From Taklimakanibacter sp049323275 (lineage in GTDB: Bacteria; Pseudomonadota; Alphaproteobacteria; Rhizobiales; Aestuariivirgaceae), in contig JBMOOM010000089.1 in the NCBI GenBank assembly GCA_049323275.1, forward strand, positions 1 to 64,000: a stretch of DNA of 64,000 bases, in the 5' to 3' direction. This document shows positions 42,376-51,109 of the stretch, one piece after another. A model generated the notes under the pieces. It did not search any database and was not told the origin of the DNA. It was given only the letters and a program-made list of their open reading frames with translations. Each line of letters opens with the position of its first letter. The first letter of the stretch is position 1. A program made the translations under genes and the position numbers.

Positions 42376-42500
42376 GGCCTCTACAACAGCTGTCTGAGCG
42401 CTCATCGGAAGGACGCGGCACGGCCGATCCAGCCCCTTGCAAATATCTGCCGGCCGCCGTATAACCGATTGCGATTAGCAACTGGTTTAGGAATGCTATC

Positions 42501-43148
42501 ATGTCAAAGCTCTATGTGCGTGCTTTTGCCATTTCCGTGGACGGCTTCGGCGCCGGTCCCGACCAGAGTCTCAAGAACCCGCTGGGCGTCGAAGGAGAGA
42601 ACCTGCATCAATGGTTCTTCCCGACCAGAAACTTCCAGAAGATGCTCGGCAAGGACGGAGGAACCGAAGGCGTCGACAACGATTTTGCCGAGAAGAGTTT
42701 CGAGAATATCGGCGCTTGGATCATGGGCCGCAACATGTTCGGCCCGGTCCGCGGCCCCTGGCCGGATGAGAGCTGGAAAGGCTGGTGGGGCGACAACCCG
42801 CCCTATCACGTGCCGATCTTCGTTCTGACGCATCATAAGCGCCCTGCCCTCACCCTGGAAGGCGACAATGTCTTCCATTTCGTGACCGACGGCATCGAGG
42901 CCGCACTGGCACGGGCGAAAGAGGCTGCGAAGGGCAAGGATGTCCGCATCGGCGGCGGCGCCGCGACGGTCCGGCAATATCTCGAAGCCCGCCTCATCGA
43001 CGAGATGCATCTGGTCCAGTCGCCGGTCCTGCTCGGCCGCGGTGAAAATCTCTTCGCCGGGCTGGACCTGCCGGCGCTCGGCTATGCCTGCACCGATCGC
43101 ATCCCGACGCCCGCCGCCACGCATCTCATTGTCAAGAAGCAGAAGTGA
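42501..43148 (+). CDS. Dihydrofolate reductase family protein (RibD C-terminal type)
   Basis: 215 aa. RibD_C/YyaP-like fold: VRAFAISVDGFGAGPDQSL at the N-terminus, GAWIMGRNMFGPVRG, a conserved VFHFVTDGIEAALARA, KDVRIGGGAATVRQYLEARL, and IDEMHLVQSPVLLG. NADPH-binding is expected; the substrate is not known, and true DHFR activity is unlikely. Common as a free-standing gene. Confidence 0.85.
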   Translation: MSKLYVRAFAISVDGFGAGPDQSLKNPLGVEGENLHQWFFPTRNFQKMLGKDGGTEGVDNDFAEKSFENIGAWIMGRNMFGPVRGPWPDESWKGWWGDNPPYHVPIFVLTHHKRPALTLEGDNVFHFVTDGIEAALARAKEAAKGKDVRIGGGAATVRQYLEARLIDEMHLVQSPVLLGRGENLFAGLDLPALGYACTDRIPTPAATHLIVKKQK

Positions 43149-43150
43149 GG

Positions 43151-43546
43151 TCAGCGGCGGAACGGAAACAGCGCGCGCAGGCGCTCGTCGCGCAGATAGA
43201 GTCCGCCCCACATGAAGAGCCCGAGATAGAGCCCGAACAGCAGATGGCTGAAGATCGGGCTGCCGAGCCGCAGATGGGTGGCTATGGCGCCGCCGAGATA
43301 GCCGGTCATCAGCACGGCGCCGAGCAGCGAGGTGCGCGGATAGGCGTAAAGCGCCGTACAGATGAGCGCCAGAATGCCGAGGCCGCGCGCCAGCGCCGGA
43401 CTGGCCGGATAGCCGAGCTCCGTCAATGTCGTGATGACGATATCGAGCGGCGGCAGCTTGATGAGGCTGTCGAACAGCATGAAGAGGACGAAGAGTCCGC
43501 TCAGGCCGTAGCCGATCCGAGTCGCCGTTTTGCTGTTCATAGCCAT
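43151..43546 (-). CDS. DoxX-like family membrane protein
   Basis: 131 aa with four hydrophobic segments. ATRIGYGLSGLFVLFMLFDS and TTLTELGYPASPALARGLGI match DoxX-like DUF4345/DUF4281-type proteins. GAVLMTGYLGGAIATHLRLG (third TM with the H-x-R-x-G of DoxX) and GLYLGLFMWGGLYLRD close it. Function unknown, redox-linked in relatives. Convergent with the RibD-like gene by 2 bp. Confidence 0.78.
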   Translation of the reverse strand: MAMNSKTATRIGYGLSGLFVLFMLFDSLIKLPPLDIVITTLTELGYPASPALARGLGILALICTALYAYPRTSLLGAVLMTGYLGGAIATHLRLGSPIFSHLLFGLYLGLFMWGGLYLRDERLRALFPFRR

Positions 43547-43560
43547 GTCTCTCCGTTCCC

Positions 43561-43884
43561 CTAAGCTTTGACCGTGCCGCCGCTGACCATCCAGGGCGTC
43601 CCGAAACGATCGATCACCATGCCGAAGGTCTTGGCGAAGAACGACGGCTGCAGCGGCACCAGCACGTGCCCGCCATCGGTCAACGCCATGAGGACGTCGC
43701 CATTGGCGAAGCTGAGCTGCGCATGCAGCGCCTTGTCGGCGCTGCCGGGCGGCATCTGCGGCGATGGCGGCAGATTGCCATATCTGATGAGGCGGACGAG
43801 CCTGGCTCCCAGCGTCTTCTCATTGAAGCGCATGGCGTCGCCGGCCGTTCCGTTGAAGGAGAGATAGGTGCTGATCTGGCGCAT
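43561..43884 (-). CDS. PhnB/glyoxalase-like VOC protein, internally shortened
   Basis: 107 aa versus about 135-150 in the family. The start (RQISTYLSFNGTAGDAMRFN), the TLGARLV and HAQLSFANGDVLMA parts, and the end (GGHVLVPLQPSFFAKTFGMV then DRFGTPWMV) match PhnB. The stretch normally between the strand ending DVLMA and the GG-x-V-x-x-PLQ segment is missing with the frame kept. It may be a natural in-frame deletion; the protein might still fold as a dimer or be non-functional. Confidence 0.72.
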   Translation of the reverse strand: MRQISTYLSFNGTAGDAMRFNEKTLGARLVRLIRYGNLPPSPQMPPGSADKALHAQLSFANGDVLMALTDGGHVLVPLQPSFFAKTFGMVIDRFGTPWMVSGGTVKA

Positions 43885-43935
43885 GGGTCCGTCCTTTCGA
43901 TCGGGAAAATCGGGAGGCGGACCATAGGCGTATCG

Positions 43936-44640
43936 CTAGGGATCTGTTTTGTACAGAAACGACAACTGCTCATCCTGGCGCAAAACACCCGCCGGCGTCT
44001 GGCCGACGAGTTGCTTGAGCGCGCGGGTCATATGCGGCTGGTCGAAGAAGCCCGTTTCATGCACCGTGTCGAGAATCGAATGTCCATCCTGCAGAAGCCG
44101 GACGGCGCGTCGCGCCCGTTCGATCTGCCGGAAGGTACTGTGTGTCATGCCGGTCGCCTGGCGGAAGTGCCGCTGAGCCGAGCGCAGCGACAGTGCCTGC
44201 TCATCGCCCGCGAGCCCTTCGGTGATCGCCTGATTGCGGGTGACGAGGCCCTGCTTCACCAGCCGCGAGACGAAATCTTCCGCCGTCTCGAAACCGGGAT
44301 ATTCCCACTGCGCCCCGGCGAGCCAGAAGCCGCGCCCCGCCATGTCGGGCATGTCCTTGTCGTTGCGGTCGATGAGCGCGCTCACCGGCAAGGACGGCAT
44401 GAAGGTGCCGAGCTTGAAACGAATGCCGAACCATTCGCCGTCAGCCGGACAGTCGGCCAGCGTCGCTTTCGTCTCCGGCCCTCTGATGGTCAGAAAGGTT
44501 CTGCCCTGGACGCGCGACACCGCCATTTCCCAATGCGGCGAGGCGATCGAATGAAATTGTCCGGCGCGCTCACTATGGCAGCGCCATACTCTTTCGATGA
44601 AGGGAGAGTCTGACGGTCGGTCCTTGAAGACCAGGAACAA
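43936..44640 (-). CDS. AraC-type regulator (HTH) with unusual start
   Basis: 234 aa from a TTG at 44640, supported by AGGAGA 8 bases upstream; no good ATG exists in frame nearby. The N-terminal sensor is of unknown ligand (FHSIASPHWEMAVSRVQGRT). The C-terminal HTH_18 has SLRSAQRHFRQATGMTHSTF, SILDTVHETGFFDQPHMTRA, and ends LKQLVGQTPAGVL. Sits beside the PhnB-like gene, a common pairing for single-gene regulators. Confidence 0.82.
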   Translation of the reverse strand: MFLVFKDRPSDSPFIERVWRCHSERAGQFHSIASPHWEMAVSRVQGRTFLTIRGPETKATLADCPADGEWFGIRFKLGTFMPSLPVSALIDRNDKDMPDMAGRGFWLAGAQWEYPGFETAEDFVSRLVKQGLVTRNQAITEGLAGDEQALSLRSAQRHFRQATGMTHSTFRQIERARRAVRLLQDGHSILDTVHETGFFDQPHMTRALKQLVGQTPAGVLRQDEQLSFLYKTDP

Positions 44641-44670
44641 GGCGGTATCTCCTGTCGTTGGTCGGCGCCT

Positions 44671-45294
44671 TCACGCCGCTTCTTTGCGCGCCGCAGAGAA
44701 CAGTGTTTCGAGATATCGCCTCAGATGATCGAGACACTGGGCGCCGGCGCCGGGGTCCTGCTTCGCCTTGGCGAGGATCAGCGCACCCTGGATCACTGCC
44801 TGAATGTGCAGCGCCAGACTCTCGGATGTCCAGCTGCCGTCGCTACCATATTTGGCGAGCGCGGCGGCGATGTCCTTGGCGAGGCCCTGGCCATGCCGGT
44901 CGAAGGAGACCGTGCAGGCATCGCGGATCTGCGGATGGGACAGATAGACCTCCTGCACCAGCGTGCCGCCGAAGCAGGTGAACTGGGTGAGCTCGCCCTG
45001 CATCGCGCTTTTGCGAAAGTCGACATAGGCGAGCAGCCGGTCCACCGGATCCGGCAGCGCCTGATAGGGAGCCGCAGCGAACAGCGCACAGGCATATTCT
45101 CCCCAGTGCTCCGCCGCTTCGATGGCAAGCTCCTCCTTGCTGCTGAAATGATGGAAGAAGCTGCCTTTGGTGAGGCCCGCCTCGGCGCAGATGTCTTCGA
45201 TCCGGGTCGCGGCATAGCCCTTGGCCCGGAACACATCGATCGCCGCGTTCAGGATCTTGGTTTTCGACTCGTGTCGGCTGTCTTGTGTCCGCAT
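44671..45294 (-). CDS. TetR-family repressor
   Basis: 207 aa from the ATG at 45294. TetR_N HTH (about 10-57): ILNAAIDVFRAKGYAATRIE, then TKGSFFHHFSSKEELAIEAA. The ligand domain has the TetR_C_11-like pattern CFGGTLVQEVYLSHPQIRDA. Likely autoregulated through the palindrome at 45328-45346, 34 bp upstream. Ligand unknown. Confidence 0.9.
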   Translation of the reverse strand: MRTQDSRHESKTKILNAAIDVFRAKGYAATRIEDICAEAGLTKGSFFHHFSSKEELAIEAAEHWGEYACALFAAAPYQALPDPVDRLLAYVDFRKSAMQGELTQFTCFGGTLVQEVYLSHPQIRDACTVSFDRHGQGLAKDIAAALAKYGSDGSWTSESLALHIQAVIQGALILAKAKQDPGAGAQCLDHLRRYLETLFSAARKEAA

Positions 45295-45327
45295 ACCATA
45301 CCTGCTGACGCCTGCTGACTTCACAGT

Positions 45328-45346
45328 ACCTACCAGTCGGTATGGT
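45328..45346. promoter_or_regulatory. Palindromic operator-like site near TetR
   Basis: ACCTACC AGTC GGTATGGT forms an imperfect palindrome (ACC-n-ACC / GGT-nn-GGT), the usual form of TetR operators, just upstream of the TetR gene. It also lies close to the 3' end of the LysR gene. Confidence 0.5.
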
Positions 45347-45357
45347 GTCAAATCACC

Positions 45358-46281
45358 TCACACCGCTTCGGCCTGCTCCAGGACGGCATATTCCCTGGCG
45401 AGGCGATCGAGCAGCGCGCGCACCGACGGCAGCAATCCCCGGCGTGACGGGAACGCGGCGTGGATGATTCCCGAACGCGGCGCCCAGCCCGGCAGCACAT
45501 CGATAAGTCGTCCGGCGCGCAGATCCTCCGCGACGACGAAGGTCGGCAGTTGACAGACGCCGACGCCCTTGAGCACCGCCAATCTCAGCGCCACCATGTC
45601 CTCGGTGACGAAACGCGGCCGATGGCGGATGACGCTCGACGCCCCCTGGGCGTCTTCGATCCGCCATTCATGCTCCGGCCTCGCCGGCTCCCAGGCGAGG
45701 CTCGGCAACAGGGCCAGATCGGCCGGCACGACAGCGCGCGAAAAGCCCTCGAGCAGCGCCGGCGCCGCCACCAGGCGCTGCCGGCTCTCGGCAAGCTTTC
45801 GGATCACCAGGTCGCTGTCCTCGAGGGGCGGAAAGCGCACCCTGATGGCGAGATCGAAGCCTTCGCGGATGACGTCGACGCGCCGGTTGGTGCTTTCGAG
45901 CTGCACTTCGACTTTCGGACAATCGGCGACGAAGCCGGCAATGATCTCGGCGAGCTGGAAATAGATCACCGACGAAGGACAGGCCAGCCGCACCATCCCT
46001 TGCGGCTCGGATTTCATGCGATCGATGGTTTCCTGGGCCGCTTCGGCCTCGACCATCATCGCCACGCAATGGCGGTAATATTCACGCCCGATCTCGGTGA
46101 CGGCGAAGCGCCGGGTCGAGCGCTGGATCAGCCGCACCCCCAGGCGTTCCTCCAGCAGGCCGATACGCCGGCTGAGCCGCGAGCGCGGCATGCCGAGCTT
46201 GCGGGCGGCGGCGGCGAAACCGTTCTGCTCCACGACATCGACGAAGAAGCGGAGATCGTTCAGGTCCTGCCGCATAGTCAT
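45358..46281 (-). CDS. LysR-family transcriptional regulator
   Basis: 307 aa from the ATG at 46281 (46293 and 46275 are alternatives; AGGACA precedes 46281). N-terminal wHTH: DLRFFVDVVEQNGFAAAARK, SRLSRRIGLLEERLG. The substrate domain (about 90-300) has VIYFQLAEIIAGFVADCPKV and FVTEDMVALRLAVLKGVGVC. Divergent from the pirin gene, 109 bp away, so pirin-isochorismatase is the likely target. Confidence 0.92.
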   Translation of the reverse strand: MTMRQDLNDLRFFVDVVEQNGFAAAARKLGMPRSRLSRRIGLLEERLGVRLIQRSTRRFAVTEIGREYYRHCVAMMVEAEAAQETIDRMKSEPQGMVRLACPSSVIYFQLAEIIAGFVADCPKVEVQLESTNRRVDVIREGFDLAIRVRFPPLEDSDLVIRKLAESRQRLVAAPALLEGFSRAVVPADLALLPSLAWEPARPEHEWRIEDAQGASSVIRHRPRFVTEDMVALRLAVLKGVGVCQLPTFVVAEDLRAGRLIDVLPGWAPRSGIIHAAFPSRRGLLPSVRALLDRLAREYAVLEQAEAV

Positions 46282-46390
46282 TGTCCTATCCATGGGACAT
46301 TATAGCCCGAAATAGCAGTCTACCGCCAGTTTTGGTGCGCTCATATGTTCTCCCCAACAGATCCCTCAGGGATCCGCAAGGAGACACCAA

Positions 46391-47263
46391 ATGAGAAAGA
46401 TCTTAGGAATTTACGGCGGTCCCCGCCCCCATTGGGTCGGAGATGGCTTTCCGGTCCGCTCGCTGTTCTCGCATGCGAGCCATGGCGAGCATGTCAGCCC
46501 CTTCCTGCTCCTCGACTATGCCGGCCCCGCCCGCTTCGAGCCGACGGATCAGCCGCGCGGCGTCGGCGTCCATCCCCATAAGGGCTTCGAAACGGTGACC
46601 ATCGTTTATGAGGGTGAAGTCGAGCATCGCGACTCGACCGGCCGCGGCGGCGTCATCGGCCCCGGCGACGTGCAGTGGATGACCGCCGCCAACGGCATCC
46701 TGCATGAGGAATTCCATTCCAAGGCCTTTACCGCCAAGGGCGGCACCCTCGAAATGGTGCAGCTCTGGGTCAATCTGCCCGCCAAGGACAAGAGCGCGAC
46801 GCCCGGTTACCAGGCTCTGCTCGCGAGCGACATTCCCTCCGTCGCCCTACCCGGCGGCGCCGGTTCGCTCCGCGTCATCGCCGGCGACTATCAGGGTCGC
46901 AAGGGACCGGCGCAGACCTTCACGCCGATCGATGTGTGGGACCTTTCGCTGAAGCGCGGCAAGCGCATCGAACTGACGCTGCCCGAGGGCCGTACGCTGG
47001 CGGTCATCGTGCTGAAGGGTTCGGTCCGCTTCAATGACGACGCCATTGCCGGCGAGGCGCAGTTCGCCTTGTTCGATCGTGCCGGCGGCGCCATCGCGCT
47101 CGAAGCCGAGGGCGACGCACAGTTGCTCGTCCTCAGCGGCGAGCCGATCGAGGAACCCGTCGTCATGCACGGCCCCTTCGTTATGAACAGCGCGGACGAG
47201 ATCCGCCAAGCCATCACCGATTTCCAGAGCGGCCGTTTCGGCGCGCTCGCGGAAAATGCCTGA
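46391..47263 (+). CDS. Pirin family protein
   Basis: 290 aa, bicupin. N-terminal metal site H61, H63, H105, E107 (HPHKGFETVT and ILHEEFHS). It is preceded by AAGGAGA. Pirins can act as quercetinases or as redox-linked regulators; which is not evident here. First of a two-gene operon with 47298, divergent from LysR at 46281. Confidence 0.92.
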   Translation: MRKILGIYGGPRPHWVGDGFPVRSLFSHASHGEHVSPFLLLDYAGPARFEPTDQPRGVGVHPHKGFETVTIVYEGEVEHRDSTGRGGVIGPGDVQWMTAANGILHEEFHSKAFTAKGGTLEMVQLWVNLPAKDKSATPGYQALLASDIPSVALPGGAGSLRVIAGDYQGRKGPAQTFTPIDVWDLSLKRGKRIELTLPEGRTLAVIVLKGSVRFNDDAIAGEAQFALFDRAGGAIALEAEGDAQLLVLSGEPIEEPVVMHGPFVMNSADEIRQAITDFQSGRFGALAENA

Positions 47264-47297
47264 CCTGACCACCAACCTCAAACAAGGAGTGACGACC

Positions 47298-47972
47298 ATG
47301 ATCGCCAATTTCGACGGAAAACGACCCGTGATCGATCCCGATGATGCGGTGATGCTGCTCATCGACCATCAGAGCGGCCTGTTTCAGACGGTCAACGACA
47401 TGCCGATGCCGGTTCTGCGCAACCATGCGGCGGCCCTCGCCCGCATGGCGAGCCTCGCCAAGCTGCCGGTGATCACCACCGCCTCGGTGCCGCAGGGCCC
47501 GAACGGCCCGCTGATCCCCGAGATCCACCAGAACGCGCCGCATGCGAAGTATGTCGCGCGCAAAGGCGAAATCAATGCCTGGGACAACCCGGAATTCGTC
47601 GCCGCGGTGAAGGCGACGAAGCGCAAGACACTGATCATCGCCGGCACCATCACCAGCGTCTGCATGGCTTTCCCCGCCATCAGCGCGGTCCAGGACGGCT
47701 ACAAGGTCTTCGCCGTGGTCGATGCCTCGGGCACCTATTCGAAGATGGCGCAGGAGATCACCCTCGCCCGCGTCGTCCAGGCCGGCGTCGTGCCGATCGA
47801 CACCGCCGCCGTCGCTTCCGAGCTGCAGCGCACCTGGCATCGCGACGATGCGCAGCAATGGGCCGAGGTCTATACGAAGATCTTCCCGGAATACCAGCTG
47901 CTGATCGATAGCTATCTCAAGGCGCAGCAGGTCGAGAAGGACCACGAGCAGCTCGACTCGCAGCGCAAATAG
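47298..47972 (+). CDS. Isochorismatase family cysteine hydrolase
   Basis: 224 aa from ATG 47298 with AAGGAG 9 bases upstream. The catalytic triad is D23 (LLIDHQSG), K89 (VARKGEINAW) and C122 (TITSVCMAF), the YcaC-like subgroup. Ends IDSYLKAQQVEKDHEQLDSQ. Substrate likely a small amide or vinyl ether; not identified. Co-transcribed with pirin (34 bp gap). Confidence 0.9.
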   Translation: MIANFDGKRPVIDPDDAVMLLIDHQSGLFQTVNDMPMPVLRNHAAALARMASLAKLPVITTASVPQGPNGPLIPEIHQNAPHAKYVARKGEINAWDNPEFVAAVKATKRKTLIIAGTITSVCMAFPAISAVQDGYKVFAVVDASGTYSKMAQEITLARVVQAGVVPIDTAAVASELQRTWHRDDAQQWAEVYTKIFPEYQLLIDSYLKAQQVEKDHEQLDSQRK

Positions 47973-47985
47973 CCGGCATGATCGA

Positions 47986-48029
47986 ATGCGGCCATGGCGA
48001 CATCCCCGCCATGGCCGCATCTTTTATTT
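47986..48029 (+). terminator. Rho-independent terminator after the pirin-isochorismatase operon
   Basis: A perfect 13-bp stem (47986-47998 with 48008-48020) is followed by CTTTTATTT. It sits 14 bp after the isochorismatase stop and overlaps the end of the minus-strand DUF1127 gene. Confidence 0.88.
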
Positions 48030-48221
48030 GCGGCGGCGCAGCGTCGCCGAATGCGCTTCGCCGCGCGACAATCCGATATCCTTGAGCTGCTCGTCGCTCA
48101 GGGAGAGCAAGGCACGGCGTGTGCGCCACGCCATGATCCTGACGCCGATCCAGCCCGCCATCACCGCCATGGAGCCCGAGGCAGGCTGCCGGGCCAGCGC
48201 GTCACGGCGCGCCCGGTGCAT
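48024..48221 (-). CDS. DUF1127 family small protein
   Basis: 65 aa. C-terminal DUF1127 block: RRALLSLSDEQLKDIGLSRG, with SRGEAHSA and a basic RRRK end. Short arginine-rich proteins of this family affect RNA turnover and phosphate or carbon metabolism in rhizobia and Agrobacterium. N-terminal TM-like stretch (MAVMAGWIGVRIMAW). Confidence 0.83.
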   Translation of the reverse strand: MHRARRDALARQPASGSMAVMAGWIGVRIMAWRTRRALLSLSDEQLKDIGLSRGEAHSATLRRRK

Positions 48222-48223
48222 GA

Positions 48224-48370
48224 TCAGGCCCTCAGGGCCGAAGTCTGCGCCTCATTGAGTTTCTGAGCGCATTCCTGGCAGCAGACCTCGACCGTCTTGC
48301 CGCCGATCGTCACCTTGATCGGATTGGCGCCGATTTCATCATCGCAGGCCGCGCAAGTTTTCGCTGACAT
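48224..48370 (-). CDS. Small Cys-rich (TRASH-like) zinc protein
   Basis: 48 aa from the ATG at 48370. C-x2-C in TCAACDDEIG and C-C-x2-C in VEVCCQECAQKL; this is a treble-clef/TRASH-like metal site as in heavy-metal handling proteins. Two bases upstream of the DUF1127 gene, probably an operon. Confidence 0.65.
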   Translation of the reverse strand: MSAKTCAACDDEIGANPIKVTIGGKTVEVCCQECAQKLNEAQTSALRA

Positions 48371-48449
48371 GATGTTTCTCCACGTTAAGAACCCGATATT
48401 GGGTAGGTGGAGTACACCACATTCAGCCTTGGCCGCGCTGTCAGATTCT

Positions 48450-49280
48450 TTAGCGATTTGTCGTCGACTCGCGGAACTGCGACGGCGTCCTGCCATAGGC
48501 CTCGCGGAAGGCCGCGGTGAAATGGCTATGGCTGGAAAAGCCGAGCTCGAGGCCGAGTTCAGTCAGATCGTCATATTGGGCGATGAGATCAAGGGCGCGC
48601 GCCAGCCTGAGGCGCAATTGATAGCGATAGAGCGGCAGGCCCTCCACTTGCTGGAAGACCTGGGTGAGATAGACCGGCGAGCAGCCCACCTCTCCGGCGA
48701 TCTCGGCCAGCGTCCAGCGCCGTTTGAGATCGCCCGCCAGCACCAGCTTGGCCCGATCCGCGAGGCGTTGCCGCCCCTCGCTCGCTCCCGCGACATGGGT
48801 GGTGCGCGGCGTGAGCGCGCGGCGCAGCAGCGTCAGCGCCAGGCTTTCGGCCTCCAGCGGTTCCGCCAGCCCGTTGCGCAGGCTGTGCCGCAGCATGGCG
48901 ACCAGCGCCTGGGCGCGCGGATCGATGCGCAGGCGCTGTCGCCGAAAGGCTACCCGCTCGCCGTCATGGAGAAATTCGCTGGGCGCCAGCTCGCGCAGCA
49001 GCGCATTTTCAACCTCGAGCACGAGGCAGGCATCTCCCCCATCGACAGGATGGCTGATGCGATAGGCTTCACCTTCATTGAAGAACAGGACCTGATTGGC
49101 TTCCGCCACCGCCTCGTCGCGCCCGAGAAAGCGCACATAGGTGCCGCGATAGGGAAAGACGAGCAGCGTCGATCCCGTGCATTCCTCAGCGCTCCTATGC
49201 CGCTTCCCGCAGGTGCAATAGACGTCGCGCACCGCGACGGTCGGCGTCTCGAGCAGCGTATGACCGGTCAGGTCGGACAT
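48450..49280 (-). CDS. AraC-family regulator with Cys-rich N-terminus
   Basis: 276 aa. The N-terminal cupin-like domain has VYCTCGKRHRSAEECTGSTL, with C-x-C and a third Cys, then a YRISHPVDGGDACLVLEV core. The C-terminal HTH_18 has TLAEIAGEVGCSPVYLTQVF and LTELGLELGFSSHSHFTAAF, ending in FREAYGRTPSQFR. The Cys/His cluster could sense metal or redox. Divergent from nothing; followed by the antiporter (3 bp). Confidence 0.85.
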   Translation of the reverse strand: MSDLTGHTLLETPTVAVRDVYCTCGKRHRSAEECTGSTLLVFPYRGTYVRFLGRDEAVAEANQVLFFNEGEAYRISHPVDGGDACLVLEVENALLRELAPSEFLHDGERVAFRRQRLRIDPRAQALVAMLRHSLRNGLAEPLEAESLALTLLRRALTPRTTHVAGASEGRQRLADRAKLVLAGDLKRRWTLAEIAGEVGCSPVYLTQVFQQVEGLPLYRYQLRLRLARALDLIAQYDDLTELGLELGFSSHSHFTAAFREAYGRTPSQFRESTTNR

Positions 49281-49283
49281 GGC

Positions 49284-50366
49284 TCATGGCACGATGGTGG
49301 TGAACAGATATACCGCAAAAATGACGAGATGTACCGCGCCCTGCAGCACCGTGGTCCGGCCGGTGCCGAGCGACAAGGTGGCGACCAGCAAGGACAGAGC
49401 GAGCAGCACCATGCCTTTGTGATCGAGGCCCAGCACCAGCGTCCAGCCGGTGGCGACCGCCACCATCGCCACCGCCGGAATGGTGAGGCCGATCGAGGCC
49501 AGGGCTGAGCCGAGCGCCAGGTTGAGGCTCGTCTGCAGACGGTTGTAGCGGGCCGCCTTCAACGCCGCGAGGCTTTCCGGCAGGAGCACGATGGCGGCGA
49601 TGATGATGCCGACGACGGCCTTGGGCGCCCCTGCCGCCGAGACGGCGGTTTCGATGGTGGGCGACAGCGCCTTGGCGAGAAGCACGACGGCGCCGAGGCA
49701 GATGATGAGAAGCCCGCCGCTGAACAGCGCGGTGCTGAGGCTCGGCGGAGCGGCATGTGCGGCCTCGTCATGCGCCGCTTGGCCCTCGGGCAGGAAATAG
49801 TCGCGGTGCCTCACCGTCTGCACCAACACGAAGGCGCCATAAAGCGTCAGCGACGCGATGGCGATCATGATCAACTGGCCCGGTGAATAGATCGGCCCCG
49901 CGATGGTCGTCGTCGCATTGGGCAGAATCAGCGTGATGACCGACATGGCGGCGAGCGTCGCCAGCGCGGCGTTGACGCCATAATGCCCGAAGGCCTGCTC
50001 GCCATGGCGAGAACCGCCGACGAGAAGACAGATGCCCACCATGCCGTTGAGAATGATCATGATCGCGGCGAAGATCGTGTCGCGGGCCAGCGCCGCCGTC
50101 GTCTCGCCGCCCGCCAGCATGAGCGAGACGATGAGCGCCACCTCGATCACCGTCACCGCCAGCGCCAGCACCAGCGTGCCGAAAGGTTCGCCCACCCGGT
50201 GGGCGACCACCTCGGCGTGATGCACGGCCGCCAGCACGCAGGCGACAAGCCCGGCGCCGATCGCGATATTGAACAGCGGATGGGAGAAGCCGAGCGACAC
50301 GGCGAGCAGCAGCCAGCCGGCGAGCGGGCTGAGCCAGGTCCAGATGGGCAGATGGTCGCGCAGCAT
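49284..50366 (-). CDS. chaA: Calcium/proton antiporter, ChaA type
   Basis: 360 aa, about 10-11 TMs. CaCA-family alpha repeats: HHAEVVAHRVGEPFGTLVLA with VTVIEVALIV, and ALKAARYNRLQTSLNLALGS then ASIGLTIPAV, the two conserved ion-binding motifs. Exports Ca2+ or Na+ in exchange for H+. Length and N-terminus match the ChaA subgroup. Confidence 0.88.
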   Translation of the reverse strand: MLRDHLPIWTWLSPLAGWLLLAVSLGFSHPLFNIAIGAGLVACVLAAVHHAEVVAHRVGEPFGTLVLALAVTVIEVALIVSLMLAGGETTAALARDTIFAAIMIILNGMVGICLLVGGSRHGEQAFGHYGVNAALATLAAMSVITLILPNATTTIAGPIYSPGQLIMIAIASLTLYGAFVLVQTVRHRDYFLPEGQAAHDEAAHAAPPSLSTALFSGGLLIICLGAVVLLAKALSPTIETAVSAAGAPKAVVGIIIAAIVLLPESLAALKAARYNRLQTSLNLALGSALASIGLTIPAVAMVAVATGWTLVLGLDHKGMVLLALSLLVATLSLGTGRTTVLQGAVHLVIFAVYLFTTIVP

Positions 50367-50388
50367 GATGAATCCGTATTTTTGAGGT

Positions 50389-50898
50389 CTAGGATAGTCT
50401 GCAGGTCAGGCAGAGGAGCGGTGCGCCGTCATCTTTCTGGACGGAGCTCACGACCGTCAAGCCCGAACCTGCGAGCTTCTCCTTGACCAGACGGGTGATT
50501 TTCTCCCGCTGCGCCGCGGCGGGTGGCTCATAGAAGAGAAAGAGCCTGCCCGTCGTTTTCAACAATTTCCTGACGACCGGCAGCTCGTTCCTGGGATCGG
50601 TCCAGAACAGATTGACATTGATCGCGAAGATCTTGTCGAACGAGCCTTCCGTGCCGCCGAGATCGGCCAGCGCCGCATGGCGGAAGGACGCCTGGCCGGC
50701 CGTCTCCCAGCCGCGGCGCGCCGCTGCGACGGCGGTGGCCGAGCGGTCAATGGCCAAAATGCGCCCGCCCCTGAGTTGCGGCGCGATCAGGGACACGGCC
50801 AGGCCCCTGCCGCATCCCACCTCGAGCACGGCATCGGCGGGTCGGACCGCCAGGGTCTCGACGGCCCAGCCGATTCGTTCCGGGACCCTGACTGCCAT
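50389..50898 (-). CDS. Class I SAM-dependent methyltransferase
   Basis: 169 aa, short. SAM loop VLEVGCGRGLAVSLI (24-38), acidic D in ILAIDRSATA, motif with NVNLFWTDPRNELP, and the C-terminus SSVQKDDGAPLLCLTC. Substrate unknown. Likely small-molecule methyltransferase (Methyltransf_25 type). Separated from the antiporter by 22 bp on the same strand. Confidence 0.83.
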   Translation of the reverse strand: MAVRVPERIGWAVETLAVRPADAVLEVGCGRGLAVSLIAPQLRGGRILAIDRSATAVAAARRGWETAGQASFRHAALADLGGTEGSFDKIFAINVNLFWTDPRNELPVVRKLLKTTGRLFLFYEPPAAAQREKITRLVKEKLAGSGLTVVSSVQKDDGAPLLCLTCRLS

Positions 50899-51109
50899 CC
50901 CGCGAGTATCGCCTATCAGACCCGCTCACGGAACGTCCCAAATACGGCCCGGCTTTTTCCGTTCTGCCGCCACAAAGCCGGGCGATATGTAACTTGCCCA
51001 TACGGCACAGAGCTTTAGAATTGCCGGGCGGTGCCGCTCATGTGATGAACGGTCCGCTGCAAGTCTGATACATCCCCGATTCCTTCCATAGCCTTGGTGC
51101 ACTGACCCC
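50899..51109. other. Divergent intergenic region before the caspase gene
   Basis: 211 bp with no ORF of support. It carries the promoters for the methyltransferase (minus) and the caspase-like gene (plus). No distinctive motif stands out to my reading. Confidence 0.4.
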
